Shown here piece after piece: positions 8,430-15,774 of a stretch of 64,000 bases of DNA. The DNA lies in NCBI RefSeq assembly GCF_036226505.1, contig NZ_CP108484.1, positions 8,403,501-8,467,500 on the forward strand, read 5' to 3'. Within the stretch, counting starts at the first letter, position 1; each line of letters starts with the position of its first letter. The stretch comes from Kitasatospora sp. NBC_01246 (lineage in GTDB: Bacteria; Actinomycetota; Actinomycetes; Streptomycetales; Streptomycetaceae). A program made the position numbers and the translations under genes. The notes below the pieces were generated by a model. The model was given only the letters and a program-made list of their open reading frames with translations. It was not told the DNA's origin and searched no databases.

Positions 8430-9398
8430 ATGGTGAGAATCGGATACACGATGATGACCGAGCAGCGCGGCCCGCGTGACCTGGTCGCGGACGTGGTGCG
8501 CGCCGAGCAGTGCGGGTTCGACTTCTCGGTGATCTCGGACCACTCCTTCCCCTGGCTGGACGAGCAGGGTCACGCCCCGTACGCGTGGGCGGTGCTCGGT
8601 GCCGCCGCGCAGGCCACCTCCCGGATCCCGCTCATGACCTACGTGACGTGCCCGACGTTCCGCTACCACCCCGTGGTGGTGGCGCAGAAGGCCGCCACGC
8701 TGCAGTTGCTGTCCGAGGGCCGCTTCCGGCTCGGGCTGGGCAGCGGCGAGAACCTCAACGAGCACGTGATCGGCCGGGGCTGGCCGGCGGTGCCGGTGCG
8801 CCAGGCGATGCTCGACGAGGCGGTGCAGATCATCCGGGCGCTGTTCGACGGCGGTTACGTCACCCGGCGAGGCCGGTACTTCGACGTCGAGGGCGCCAGG
8901 CTGTGGGATCTGCCCGACCGGCCGCCGCCGATCGGGGTGGCGGTATCAGGGCCGGACTCCTGCGAGCTTGCCGGCCGGTTGGCCGATCTGGTGATCGCCG
9001 TGGAGCCGGACCAGGCGCTGATCACCGGGTTCGCCGAGCACGGCGGGGCCGGAAAGCCGGCCGTGGGTCAGCTTCCGGTGTGCTGGGACGCCGACCGGGA
9101 CACCGCTGTCCGGCGGGCCCACGAGCAGTTCCGCTGGTTCGGCGGCGGTTGGAAGGTCAACGCCGAGCTGCCCGGGACGGCGGGGTTCGCCGCCGCGAGC
9201 CGCTTCGTCCGCCCCGAGGACGTGGCCGAATCCATTCCGTGCGGTGACCGGGTCGACGACTTCGTCGAGGCGGTGCGGCCGTTCGTCGACGCCGGGTTCG
9301 ACGAGGTGGCCCTCGTACAGGTCGGCGGCGACAGCCAGCCCGCGTTCCTCGACTGGGCCGAGGGCACCCTGCTGCCGGCCTTGCGCGAGGCGTTCTGA
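8430..9398 (+). CDS. F420-type LLM-class oxidoreductase
   Basis: 322 residues. It starts MVRIGYTMMTEQRGP and has the TIM-barrel pattern of the luciferase-like family: AEQCGFDFSVISDHSFPW, LGAAAQATSRIPLMTYVTCP, FRLGLGSGENLNEH and WFGGGWKVNAELP. It matches the subgroup of F420-dependent enzymes (TIGR03557-type) known from actinomycetes. Cofactor use is inferred from the family; the substrate is unknown. It follows the XRE regulator in the same direction after 30 bases and may be co-transcribed with it. Cytoplasmic. Confidence 0.88.
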   Translation: MVRIGYTMMTEQRGPRDLVADVVRAEQCGFDFSVISDHSFPWLDEQGHAPYAWAVLGAAAQATSRIPLMTYVTCPTFRYHPVVVAQKAATLQLLSEGRFRLGLGSGENLNEHVIGRGWPAVPVRQAMLDEAVQIIRALFDGGYVTRRGRYFDVEGARLWDLPDRPPPIGVAVSGPDSCELAGRLADLVIAVEPDQALITGFAEHGGAGKPAVGQLPVCWDADRDTAVRRAHEQFRWFGGGWKVNAELPGTAGFAAASRFVRPEDVAESIPCGDRVDDFVEAVRPFVDAGFDEVALVQVGGDSQPAFLDWAEGTLLPALREAF

Positions 9399-9799
9399 AA
9401 CCTGGTCGGCTCGGCCACGCCGGGGCTCCGCCGGGTACAGGACGGTCGGGGCGTGCTCGACGACGCCCTCGGGAAGGCAGTCGCGGACCGCCTTCCCAGG
9501 CTGATCGTCGATCCGACGGGCGTGACCTGCTCAGGGGGAGGAGGCGGCCACGGACGCCCCTTCGCGCCATGCGGTGATCCTGCCGGGCGTGCCCGGCAGG
9601 ATCACCGCTACGGCCCGCCGGAGGTCGTCGTCGTCCGCGCCACCGGCCCGGTTACCGCCGACGGGGTGCCGGTGCACACGGACACGGCCGACGCTCGCAG
9701 CACCGGACGGACCAGGCCGGCACCGCTGCCCGCCCGCCCAGCCCGGCCCCGCTGACACCGCCGACCGGCGCGCTGGGCCCAGCCGATAGACTGCCCGTC
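9399..9799. other. Intergenic region between LLM gene and small orphan
   Basis: No supported gene. It holds the perfect 18-bp-arm palindrome at 9571-9608 and, just before the next ATG, a TAGACT-like -10 element (9786-9791), which would give a near-leaderless transcript for the gene at 9800. Confidence 0.5.
9571..9608. terminator. Perfect 38-bp palindrome (18-bp arms, 2-base loop)
   Basis: Arms GCGGTGATCCTGCCGGGC (9571-9588) and its exact reverse complement (9591-9608) around GT. Such GC-rich hairpins without a T tract serve as terminators in streptomycetes. It lies 170 bases past the LLM gene, so it may end that transcript; its perfection also allows a dimeric binding site. Confidence 0.6.
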
Positions 9800-10219
9800 A
9801 TGAGCATGGTCACGGCGGTCGAGAGCGTCATCCACGAGGCGGAACTCCAGCTCACCGACGGGACGTGGGAACTCACCGCGACCGACTCCGCTCTGGCCCG
9901 CGAGACCGCCGCAGCCCTCGATGCCGCGATCGGCCCCGCCGACACCCACCAGGCGCTGTCGAGGATCGAGCGGCTCGCCGCACTGCGCGAAGCTCTCGCG
10001 GCCCTGGCAGTGACCATCGCCCGCACTCATGGCCACCTCGCCTGGTTCCTCGCCGACGCCAGCAGCCACCTCGCACCGGTCCTTCACTGGCGCGCCCTGG
10101 ACGCCCCCGGCAACCGCACCTTCGGCGCCGTCCTCCCCACCGGCGACGAACTCGCCGACGCCGAGGCCGCCACCCGCCTCCTCGCCGCCATGCTCAGCCG
10201 CGGCAGCCGTACGACCTGA
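9800..10219 (+). CDS. Hypothetical protein, helical
   Basis: 139 residues, Ala-rich and mostly helical. It starts MSMVTAVESVIHEAELQL, contains WELTATDSALARETAAALD and AALAVTIARTHGHLAWFL, and has no transmembrane segment or known motif. Third-position G/C is very high, so the frame is genuine. A -10-like TAGACT lies ~9 bases before the ATG, suggesting a leaderless message. It ends 4 bases before the relic of a DUF2267 gene that points the other way. Function unknown. Confidence 0.7.
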   Translation: MSMVTAVESVIHEAELQLTDGTWELTATDSALARETAAALDAAIGPADTHQALSRIERLAALREALAALAVTIARTHGHLAWFLADASSHLAPVLHWRALDAPGNRTFGAVLPTGDELADAEAATRLLAAMLSRGSRTT

Positions 10220-10222
10220 CCG

Positions 10223-10348
10223 GCCAGGTGGGCGCCGAGCAGGGTCAGGACGATCCGGGCGGCCCGCTCGGCCTCCTGGGGATGTCGTAGTCACCGCGTT
10301 CCCGGATCCCGCCAGGAACGCCAGGAACGCCTCCTAGGGAAGAGTCAC
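10223..10348 (-). pseudogene. DUF2267 gene relic (start region only)
   Basis: Read leftwards from GTG 10348 the sequence gives VTLP, stop, EAFLA, then IRERGDYDIP and QEAERAARIVLTLLGAHLAGR in shifted frames. This matches the start of the intact DUF2267 protein at 30323-30811 (MTLRPEAFLAQVRERGEY..., READQAARVVLALLGAHVAGR). There is an in-frame TAG, at least two one-base frameshifts, and the last ~125 codons are missing. It sits downstream of a STAS gene exactly as the intact copy sits downstream of a STAS relic. Confidence 0.8.
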
Positions 10349-10383
10349 CGCGATTCTCCTCCACCCCAAAAGCCGGTGCGCGG

Positions 10384-10677
10384 TCAGGGAAGCACGGCCA
10401 GGCGCCGGTGCAGACCGGTGAGCTTCAGCAGGCGGATGACGCAGCGCCCGGCTCCGCGCACGATCAGGCGCCTGCCGTTGCGGTCGGCCTGGTTGCAAGC
10501 CTGGACGAGGGCACCCAGGCCCGCGCAGTCCATGAACGTCACCTCGGACAGGTCGAGGACCACCTCCCGGTGCGACTCGAGCGCGGTGGCCAGGGCATGG
10601 CGCAGGGCCGGGGCGGTGTCGAGGTCGATCTCGCCGTTCGCCCGCACGATGAAGGGTTCGCTGCTCTGGCTGTTCAT
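10384..10677 (-). CDS. STAS-domain protein (anti-sigma-factor-antagonist fold) without phosphoacceptor Ser
   Basis: 97 residues from ATG 10677. A complete STAS domain is visible: FIVRANGEIDLDTAPAL, VVLDLSEVTFMDCAGLGAL, ACNQADRNGRRLIVRG and LLKLTGLHRRL. In SpoIIAA/RsbV/BldG the loop reads D-S-[ST]-G and the Ser is phosphorylated by the partner kinase; here it is D-C-A-G, so that switch cannot operate by serine phosphorylation. Partner-switching with a sigma/anti-sigma pair is known for the family, but no partner gene lies nearby. It is downstream of hsp18 in the same direction, beyond a strong hairpin, and the same order recurs near 31 kb. Confidence 0.88.
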   Translation of the reverse strand: MNSQSSEPFIVRANGEIDLDTAPALRHALATALESHREVVLDLSEVTFMDCAGLGALVQACNQADRNGRRLIVRGAGRCVIRLLKLTGLHRRLAVLP

Positions 10678-10737
10678 GGCGTTTCCGCGTCGCTGCGGGC
10701 GGGCCGGTCCGGGCGGGGCCGGCCCGCGGGCGGGGGT

Positions 10738-10788
10738 GTTCCGGCCGCCCCTTCGATCGAGGGGGGAGAGATCGGGGGCGGCCGGAAC
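10738..10788 (-). terminator. Hairpin terminator after hsp18
   Basis: 14-bp perfect arms, GTTCCGGCCGCCCC (10738-10751) and GGGGCGGCCGGAAC (10775-10788), 14 bases past the stop of the Hsp20 gene and upstream of the STAS gene. It probably limits read-through from the heat-induced hsp18 promoter. Confidence 0.75.
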
Positions 10789-10802
10789 GGCATCGGGGCG
10801 GG

Positions 10803-11237
10803 TCAGGCCTGGATCTGCGTGCGGCTTCCGCTGTGGCTGATCGCAACCTTGCGGGGCTTGACCCTCTCGGCGACCGGGATCTTCAGGGTCAGCACGCCGG
10901 CGTCGTAGTCGGCGGTGATCCCGGCGGGGTCGAGGGTGTCGGACAGCATGACCTGGCGGGAGAACACCCCGAGCGGGCGCTCGGACAGCTCCCACTTCAC
11001 GCCCTCGCTCTCTCGGCGGGGGCGACGCTCGGCCTTGACGGTCACCATGTTCCGTTCGACGTCGATGTCGATGGCTTCCGGGTCCACCCCGGGCAGGTCG
11101 AAGCAGATCACGTACTCGTCCCCGGCCCGGTAGGCGTCCAACGGCATCGATGCCGGCCGCGACCAGGTACCCGTGTTGCCCAGGAACTGCTGGGTCAGCC
11201 GGTCCAGCTCGCGAAACGGATCAGTGCGCAGCAGCAT
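10803..11237 (-). CDS. hsp18: Small heat-shock protein, Hsp20/alpha-crystallin family (Hsp18-like)
   Basis: 144 residues from ATG 11237, preceded by GGAGG 8 bases away. It opens MLLRTDPFRELDRLTQQFLG; the alpha-crystallin domain covers ~residues 38-140 with YVICFDLPGVDPEAIDIDVE, MVTVKAERRPRR, RPLGVFSRQVMLSDTLD and GVLTLKIPVAE. It should form an ATP-independent holdase oligomer that binds unfolding proteins. Its promoter overlaps a RheA-type operator and it is divergent from rheA, the arrangement known for hsp18 of Streptomyces albus. A second copy with the same N- and C-terminal signatures lies at 31304-31741. Confidence 0.95.
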   Translation of the reverse strand: MLLRTDPFRELDRLTQQFLGNTGTWSRPASMPLDAYRAGDEYVICFDLPGVDPEAIDIDVERNMVTVKAERRPRRESEGVKWELSERPLGVFSRQVMLSDTLDPAGITADYDAGVLTLKIPVAERVKPRKVAISHSGSRTQIQA

Positions 11238-11289
11238 CGCGAAACACCTCCACTGATCGAACGGGTGCCAGTGCGCTTCGTCTGAGACC

Positions 11290-11318
11290 GTTGTAGCGCG
11301 TCATCCATCCGATGACAA
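11290..11318 (-). promoter_or_regulatory. hsp18 promoter with embedded RheA operator
   Basis: Reading leftwards, TTGTCA (11318-11313), 17 bases, then TACAAC (11295-11290) form a good vegetative promoter for hsp18. Overlapping it at 11299-11317 is CGTCATC-CATCC-GATGACA, one mismatch from the TGTCATC-N5-GATGACA repeat reported as the RheA target. Repressor binding here would block polymerase. On the other strand TATAGA at 11333-11338 lies 8 bases before the rheA ATG, suggesting a leaderless rheA transcript. Confidence 0.85.
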
Positions 11319-11346
11319 GTCACCGCGTCGCCTATAGAGTGACCTC

Positions 11347-12036
11347 ATGAACGATAAGCCCCGCAGACCCGCCCCCGACGGCCCCCGGCCGGTCGAACCC
11401 GCCTCGTTCCTGGCGGCCGCGGCGGCGCTGGCCGCCATCGACGACGCCGTCCGCACCGCCCGCGACCCCGGTACGCAGCCCCCGGGCGCCCTTGACGCGC
11501 AGCACGGCCCCGAGCCCGCTCTGGCCGCACTCGTCCTGCTGCGGGAGCTGCGTACCGAGCTCGCCGGCTGGGAGGCCGGGCTGGTGCGGACCGCCCGGGA
11601 GGCCGGTGCCACCTGGGCCGACCTCGCCCACCCCATGGGCGTCGCCAGCCGCCAGGCGGCCGAGAACCGCTACCTGCGCCTCAAGCCCGCCGCGGGCCGC
11701 ACGACGCGGGCCGGTACCGGCGCGGAACGCGTCAAGGCCGTCCGTGACCGCCGAGCCGCCGACCGCACCGTCACCGCCTGGGCCCGCGACAACGCCGCCG
11801 AGCTGCGGGTCCTCGCCGCCCAGATCACCACGACCGCACTCGCCCCCGGCGCTCGCCCCGCCCAGGCCGCCCTGACCGCCGCCCTCGGCGCCACCGACCC
11901 CGCCGACCTCATCGAGCCCCTCGCCGCCGTCCGCCCCCACCTCGGCGCCGGCCAGGACGACCTCGCCACCCGCCTCGACGCCCTCACCCACCACACCACC
12001 CAGCTCCGCGATGACAGCGACCAACGCCGCGCCTGA
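11347..12036 (+). CDS. rheA: RheA-like repressor of hsp18
   Basis: 229 residues. The N-terminal half carries the family pattern: ASFLAAAAALAAIDDAVRTAR, ALVLLRELRTELAGWEAGLV and a helix-turn-helix-like TWADLAHPMGVASRQAAENRYLRL; the second half is Arg/Ala-rich (TVTAWARDNAAELRVLAAQ). RheA of S. albus represses hsp18 and acts as a temperature sensor that loses DNA binding on heating. Here it is divergent from hsp18 with the operator between them, so autoregulation is likely. The same operator in front of the second hsp20 gene suggests it acts there too. Its end overlaps the next small gene by 26 bases. Confidence 0.88.
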   Translation: MNDKPRRPAPDGPRPVEPASFLAAAAALAAIDDAVRTARDPGTQPPGALDAQHGPEPALAALVLLRELRTELAGWEAGLVRTAREAGATWADLAHPMGVASRQAAENRYLRLKPAAGRTTRAGTGAERVKAVRDRRAADRTVTAWARDNAAELRVLAAQITTTALAPGARPAQAALTAALGATDPADLIEPLAAVRPHLGAGQDDLATRLDALTHHTTQLRDDSDQRRA

Positions 12037-12256
12037 TCCCGTCACCGCCGAGGAGCGCTGGCAGGAGCTCCTGGACCGGATTCACGACCTCGAAGCACGA
12101 GTGGCCGCCACCACGGTCGCCGTCACCACCGCCCTCGACTCCCACCTGGCCCGGCTCGACACCCTGCGCCACCAGCTCGCCCGACCCGACTGGTCACTGC
12201 CCGCCCCCGATGCAGGCGGCCCCCGAGCCACGCCGGCGGACCACCAGCACGCCTGA
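12011..12256 (+). CDS. Small hypothetical protein overlapping rheA
   Basis: 81 residues. ATG 12011 lies inside the last codons of rheA in another frame, so translation is probably coupled. The middle (ERWQELLDRIHDLEARVAAT, then DSHLARLDTLRHQLARPDW) has heptad spacing typical of a short coiled coil; the C-terminus is Pro/Gly/Ala-rich. No known domain. Coupling to rheA hints at an accessory or dimerisation partner of the repressor, but this is inference. The IS256-type element begins 23 bases after its stop. Confidence 0.65.
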   Translation: MTATNAAPDPVTAEERWQELLDRIHDLEARVAATTVAVTTALDSHLARLDTLRHQLARPDWSLPAPDAGGPRATPADHQHA

Positions 12257-12278
12257 CCCGGCCGGCCAGCAGGCCTGA

Positions 12279-13678
12279 CGGGGCGTGTCAGAAAGTTCGT
12301 GTAAGTCCGTGATCTGGGAGGCTGGCCGGGGCCCGGCTGAGGGCTCTGGCCGGCCGGAACGGACAGGACATGGGCGAGAAGGAAGGGCCGGTCGTCGAGC
12401 CGGTCGATGAGCGGTTGGTGGACGAGGTCGTCGAGCGGTTGATGGACCGCGCGGACGCCTCAGGGGCGGCTCTGCTGGGCGAGGGCGGGCTGCTGACCCA
12501 GGTCACCCGGGTGGTGCTGGAGCGGGCCCTGGACGCGGAGATGACCGAGCACCTGGGCTACGAGAAGCACGATCCGGCGGGCCGGGGCTCGGGCAACAGC
12601 CGCAACGGGACCTCGTCGAAGACCGTGCTGACCGATGTCGGGGCGGTGACGGTCGCGGTGCCCAGGGATCGCAACGGTGACTTCGAGCCGCGGCTGATCC
12701 CGAAGAACGCGCGGCGCCTGGCGGGATTCAACGAGCGGATCCTGTCGCTGTACGCACGCGGCATGTCGGTGCGCGACATCCGCTCCCACCTCGCACAGAT
12801 CTACGGTGTCGAGGTCAGCGCCGACCTGATCAGCAAGGTCACCGACGCCGTCACCGACGAGCTGGCCGCCTGGCAGAACCGGCCGCTGGACGCGGTGTGG
12901 CCGATCATCTACATCGACGCCCTGTGGGTGAAGATCCGCTCAGGATCGGTGAGTTCGAAGCCGGTCTACCTCGCGGTCGGGGTGGACATGGACGGCCGCA
13001 AGGACGTGCTGGGCCTGTGGGTCGGCGCTGAGGGCGAGGGCGCCACCACCTGGATGGCGGTGCTGTCCGAACTGCGCAACCGCGGCGTCGAGGACGTGTG
13101 CATCGTCTGCTGCGACGGGTTGAAAGGCCTGCCGGAGGCGGTGACCGCCACCTGGCCCCGCGCGACCGTGCAGACGTGCGTGATCCACCTGATCCGGGCC
13201 TCGCTGCGGCTGTCCTCCGGCAAGGACCGCTCCACGCTGGTGCCGGCCCTGCGGGCGATCTACAGTGCGCCGACCGAGCAGGCCGCCGAACTGGCTCTGG
13301 ACGAGCTGGCCGCCTCCGAGCTGGGCGAACGCTACCCGGCCGTGGTCCGCACCTGGCGGGCGGCCTGGAGCGAGTTCACGCCCTACCTCGCGTTCCCGCC
13401 CGCGATAAGGACGGTCGTCTACTCGACGAACATGGTCGAGTCGATCAACTCCCGCTTGCGCAAGGCCACCCGCAACCGTGGCCACTTCCCCTCCGAACAG
13501 GCCGCGTTGAAGGTGCTCTACCTCGCGGTGCGGGAGCAGATCGCCCCCAGGGCACACGACATCAACCACGTCGCCGCACACTGGAAGGAGGCGCTGAACC
13601 AGTTCTCACTATTCTTCGAGGACCGGCTCAGCATCCGATAACCACAAAGGACTTACACAAGATCGCTTACACGCCCCG
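12279..13678 (+). mobile_element. Complete IS256-family insertion sequence
   Basis: A 1.4-kb element with imperfect terminal inverted repeats of about 30 bases: the left end begins CGGGGCGTGTCAGAAAG with GTGTAAGTCC further in, and the right end, reversed, begins CGGGGCGTGTAAGCGA with the same GTGTAAGTCC. It encloses one full-length transposase gene. The 8 bases outside the two ends (AGGCCTGA and GCGCGCCC) do not match, so the usual target duplication is absent; a flank has been deleted or recombined since insertion. Confidence 0.9.
12370..13641 (+). CDS. IS256-family transposase
   Basis: 423 residues, full length for the family. The N-terminal part has LTQVTRVVLERALDAEMTEH and GYEKHDPAG; the DDE core shows YIDALWVKI (first Asp), IVCCDGLKGLP (second Asp), the CVIHLIR metal-site motif and YSTNMVESINSRLRK (Glu). 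It catalyses copy-out/paste-in movement of the surrounding element. No frameshift or stop is seen, so it may be active. Confidence 0.95.
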   Translation: MGEKEGPVVEPVDERLVDEVVERLMDRADASGAALLGEGGLLTQVTRVVLERALDAEMTEHLGYEKHDPAGRGSGNSRNGTSSKTVLTDVGAVTVAVPRDRNGDFEPRLIPKNARRLAGFNERILSLYARGMSVRDIRSHLAQIYGVEVSADLISKVTDAVTDELAAWQNRPLDAVWPIIYIDALWVKIRSGSVSSKPVYLAVGVDMDGRKDVLGLWVGAEGEGATTWMAVLSELRNRGVEDVCIVCCDGLKGLPEAVTATWPRATVQTCVIHLIRASLRLSSGKDRSTLVPALRAIYSAPTEQAAELALDELAASELGERYPAVVRTWRAAWSEFTPYLAFPPAIRTVVYSTNMVESINSRLRKATRNRGHFPSEQAALKVLYLAVREQIAPRAHDINHVAAHWKEALNQFSLFFEDRLSIR

Positions 13679-13769
13679 GCGCGCCCCGGCGGTGGTCAGC
13701 GCCAGTGGCCTCCAGCGGTCTACCAGCTCCAGGTGGCCCCGATGTCGGACGCTCGGCCGGCCGGCGGCA

Positions 13770-14335
13770 TCACGCCGTCGGGGCGCCCTCGACGTTCAGC
13801 CGCTCCCCGAGCCGGCTCCGGTGCAGGGCGGCGACGGGCTCCAGGAGGTCGGGGTGGCGCAGCAGGACGGCCGCCTCGGTGTCGCGGATGCCGGGCTCGG
13901 TGAGGCGTCGCAGGGCTCCCGCCCCGGTGTGGTGCTCGGTCGTGGCGAGGCTCTGGTGGGCGTGCGAGGCGAGGGCGGGGTCGGCGAGGAAGCAGGCGGC
14001 CCAGCTGACCACGGTCTCGTCCACCCAGGTCCGCCACGCGGCGTCGTCCGGACGGGGGTCGTGGCCGGCGAGCCGGTCGAGCCGGTCGGCGCCGCCGGGG
14101 CCGACAGGTCCAGGAGCTGGACGTCCATCGGGGTGGGGTAGCACAGGGCGGCTGCCAGGGCGGTCGCCTGCCGGGCCTGGCTCTCGGCGAGCGCGCGGCT
14201 GAAGGCGCCGGCCGGGGGAGGGTAGGCGTTCAGGAGCCAGCGGGTGCAGGAGGCTATGACGGGTGACAGGTCGGGCACGGGGATCGGTCCCTCGGGGAGG
14301 TGCTCGCCTGGTCCGGTGCCGGTGGTGCGAGCCAT
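13770..14335 (-). pseudogene. Frameshifted hypothetical gene next to the IS
   Basis: From ATG 14335 one frame reads MARTTGTGPGEHLPEGPIPV and continues with IASCTRWLLNAYPPP to about YPTPMDVQLLDLSAP; the same protein then continues in another frame: RLAGHDPRPDDAAWRTWVDE, TVVSWAACFLADPALAS, LLRHPDLLEPVAALHRSRLGE, ending at 13770. Both halves have strong third-position G/C, so one frameshift near 14090-14110 has split a ~185-residue gene. The family is not recognised; the sequence is helical and soluble. It could also be a sequencing error. Confidence 0.6.
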
Positions 14336-14502
14336 CCGGTGCGGAGCCGCGCTGCCCCGCTCGTGGCCGCCCAGTGTAGGCCGCTTCCTTGAGGGGGCGG
14401 CGTGACGGGCATCACGCCGGCCCGATCCCGGCGTCGGGGCGGTGCGGGCCGTGCGACGGCCCCGCCCCGACGCCAGGACCGTCGGCCGGTCGCGGGGGTG
14501 GA

Positions 14503-15063
14503 TCAGGACTTGCCGCGGCCGGTGACGAAGTCGCGGGCCCGGTCGACCAGGCCGACACCGGGAGCGAGCAGCTTGCTGGCCGCGGGGCTGTCGGGTGCGG
14601 CGGGGTGGGGGCGGGTCGGCGCCATGGACTTGGCCCGGCGGATCTTGTCACCGAGGTCGTTCAGCTGCTCCGGCGTACACGCTTGGCGCAGCATGGGGAA
14701 GAGGTTGTGCTCCTCGTCCTGGACGTGTGCCGCGACCTCGTCCATGAGCCGCCGGAGCAGGGGGCTCATCTGCGGGTCGTCCGTCTTCGTGTTCTCCAGC
14801 TTCTTGAGGAGTTCCTCGACCCGGCCGTGGTCGGCGATCTCCTTGTCCGCGAGCCGGTCGCCGCCCTGGACGTGCTCGCGCACCGCCGGGTAGAGGTACT
14901 GCTCCTCGGCGACGGAGTGCCGCACCAGCTCGATGGTGACCTCGTCGACCACGTCCCGCAGCTGCTGGCCGCCGCCCGTCATCGCCTGGATCCGGGCGAA
15001 CATCTCCTCCACCTCCCGGTGGTCGGCCATCAGTTCGTCGATCACGTTTCCGCCGTGTCCCAT
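14503..15063 (-). CDS. Hemerythrin-domain protein
   Basis: 186 residues from ATG 15063. The four-helix hemerythrin HHE pattern is visible: DELMADHREVEEMF near residue 10, ELVRHSVAEEQYLYPAV near 47, IADHGRVEEL near 78 and HVQDEEHNLFPML near 113. These His/Glu residues bind a di-iron centre that senses or carries O2 or NO-type ligands. The C-terminal ~55 residues (PTRPHPAAPDSPAASK, RARDFVTGRGKS) are a low-complexity tail. Streptomycetes often carry such proteins among stress genes, as here. A fragment of a second hemerythrin gene lies near 25.1 kb. Confidence 0.9.
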   Translation of the reverse strand: MGHGGNVIDELMADHREVEEMFARIQAMTGGGQQLRDVVDEVTIELVRHSVAEEQYLYPAVREHVQGGDRLADKEIADHGRVEELLKKLENTKTDDPQMSPLLRRLMDEVAAHVQDEEHNLFPMLRQACTPEQLNDLGDKIRRAKSMAPTRPHPAAPDSPAASKLLAPGVGLVDRARDFVTGRGKS

Positions 15064-15363
15064 GAAACGCCTGCCTCTCGTTCGTTCCGTCCGAGCCGGG
15101 CTGGTCCCGGCCACCGGGCAGTCGTTCCCCGGCGGGCGCGTGCGGTGGGCGACGGCGACGCCACCTCACCCGAACGGAGGCCGACCGCAGCCAGGTCCCC
15201 GGTCCCGGCCCGCGAGGCCGGAGACGGGCCCCGGCACGTGGCCGGGCCCGGCGCGGGGGCAGTGCGGCACGGCGCACCGCCGGGACGGGCACGGGCGGGC
15301 CCGCGAGTCGGCCCTTACGTTCGGGGTAGACGCCGCTGCGGAGCACCGTCAGAAGGAGGAGTC

Positions 15364-15687
15364 ATGCCTGCCGGATCGAGCAAGAAGCGTGAACGCCAGT
15401 ACGAGCACATCAAGGACAGTGCCCTGGACCGCGGGGAGAGCAAGAAGCGGGCCGAGGAGATCGCGGCCCGGACCGTGAACAAGGAACGGGCCCGGCACGG
15501 CGAGTCGAAGACGGCCAGCCGCTCCTCCACCCACGACACCTCCTCCTCCCGGCGCGGCGGCCAGCGTTCGCACTCCGGCTCCCAGGGGCCGACGAAGGAA
15601 CAGCTGTACAACGAGGCCAAGCAGCGCAACATCCACGGCCGCTCGACGATGACCAAGAAGGAACTCGCCAGCGCTCTAGGCCACTGA
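15364..15687 (+). CDS. Small basic protein of the plasmid-stabilisation-protein-like family
   Basis: 107 residues from ATG 15364, with AGAAGGAGGA directly upstream. It is highly charged: KKRERQYEHIKDSALDRGES, KKRAEEIAARTVNKERARHG, a Ser/Arg-rich centre, and a C-terminal SAP/Rho-N-like module, TKEQLYNEAKQRNIHGRSTM with TKKELASALG. In streptomycetes such proteins are annotated as plasmid stabilisation proteins although the role is unproven; the C-terminal module suggests nucleic-acid binding. It sits among stress genes, divergent from the hemerythrin. Confidence 0.85.
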   Translation: MPAGSSKKRERQYEHIKDSALDRGESKKRAEEIAARTVNKERARHGESKTASRSSTHDTSSSRRGGQRSHSGSQGPTKEQLYNEAKQRNIHGRSTMTKKELASALGH

Positions 15688-15774
15688 CCGACCGCCGCCC
15701 GCGCCCCCTGAGGGCCCCCGGCGCCACCGCGCAGAAGTTGCCTCCCGACCGCCGGGGTCGGTGATGGAAGGAGC

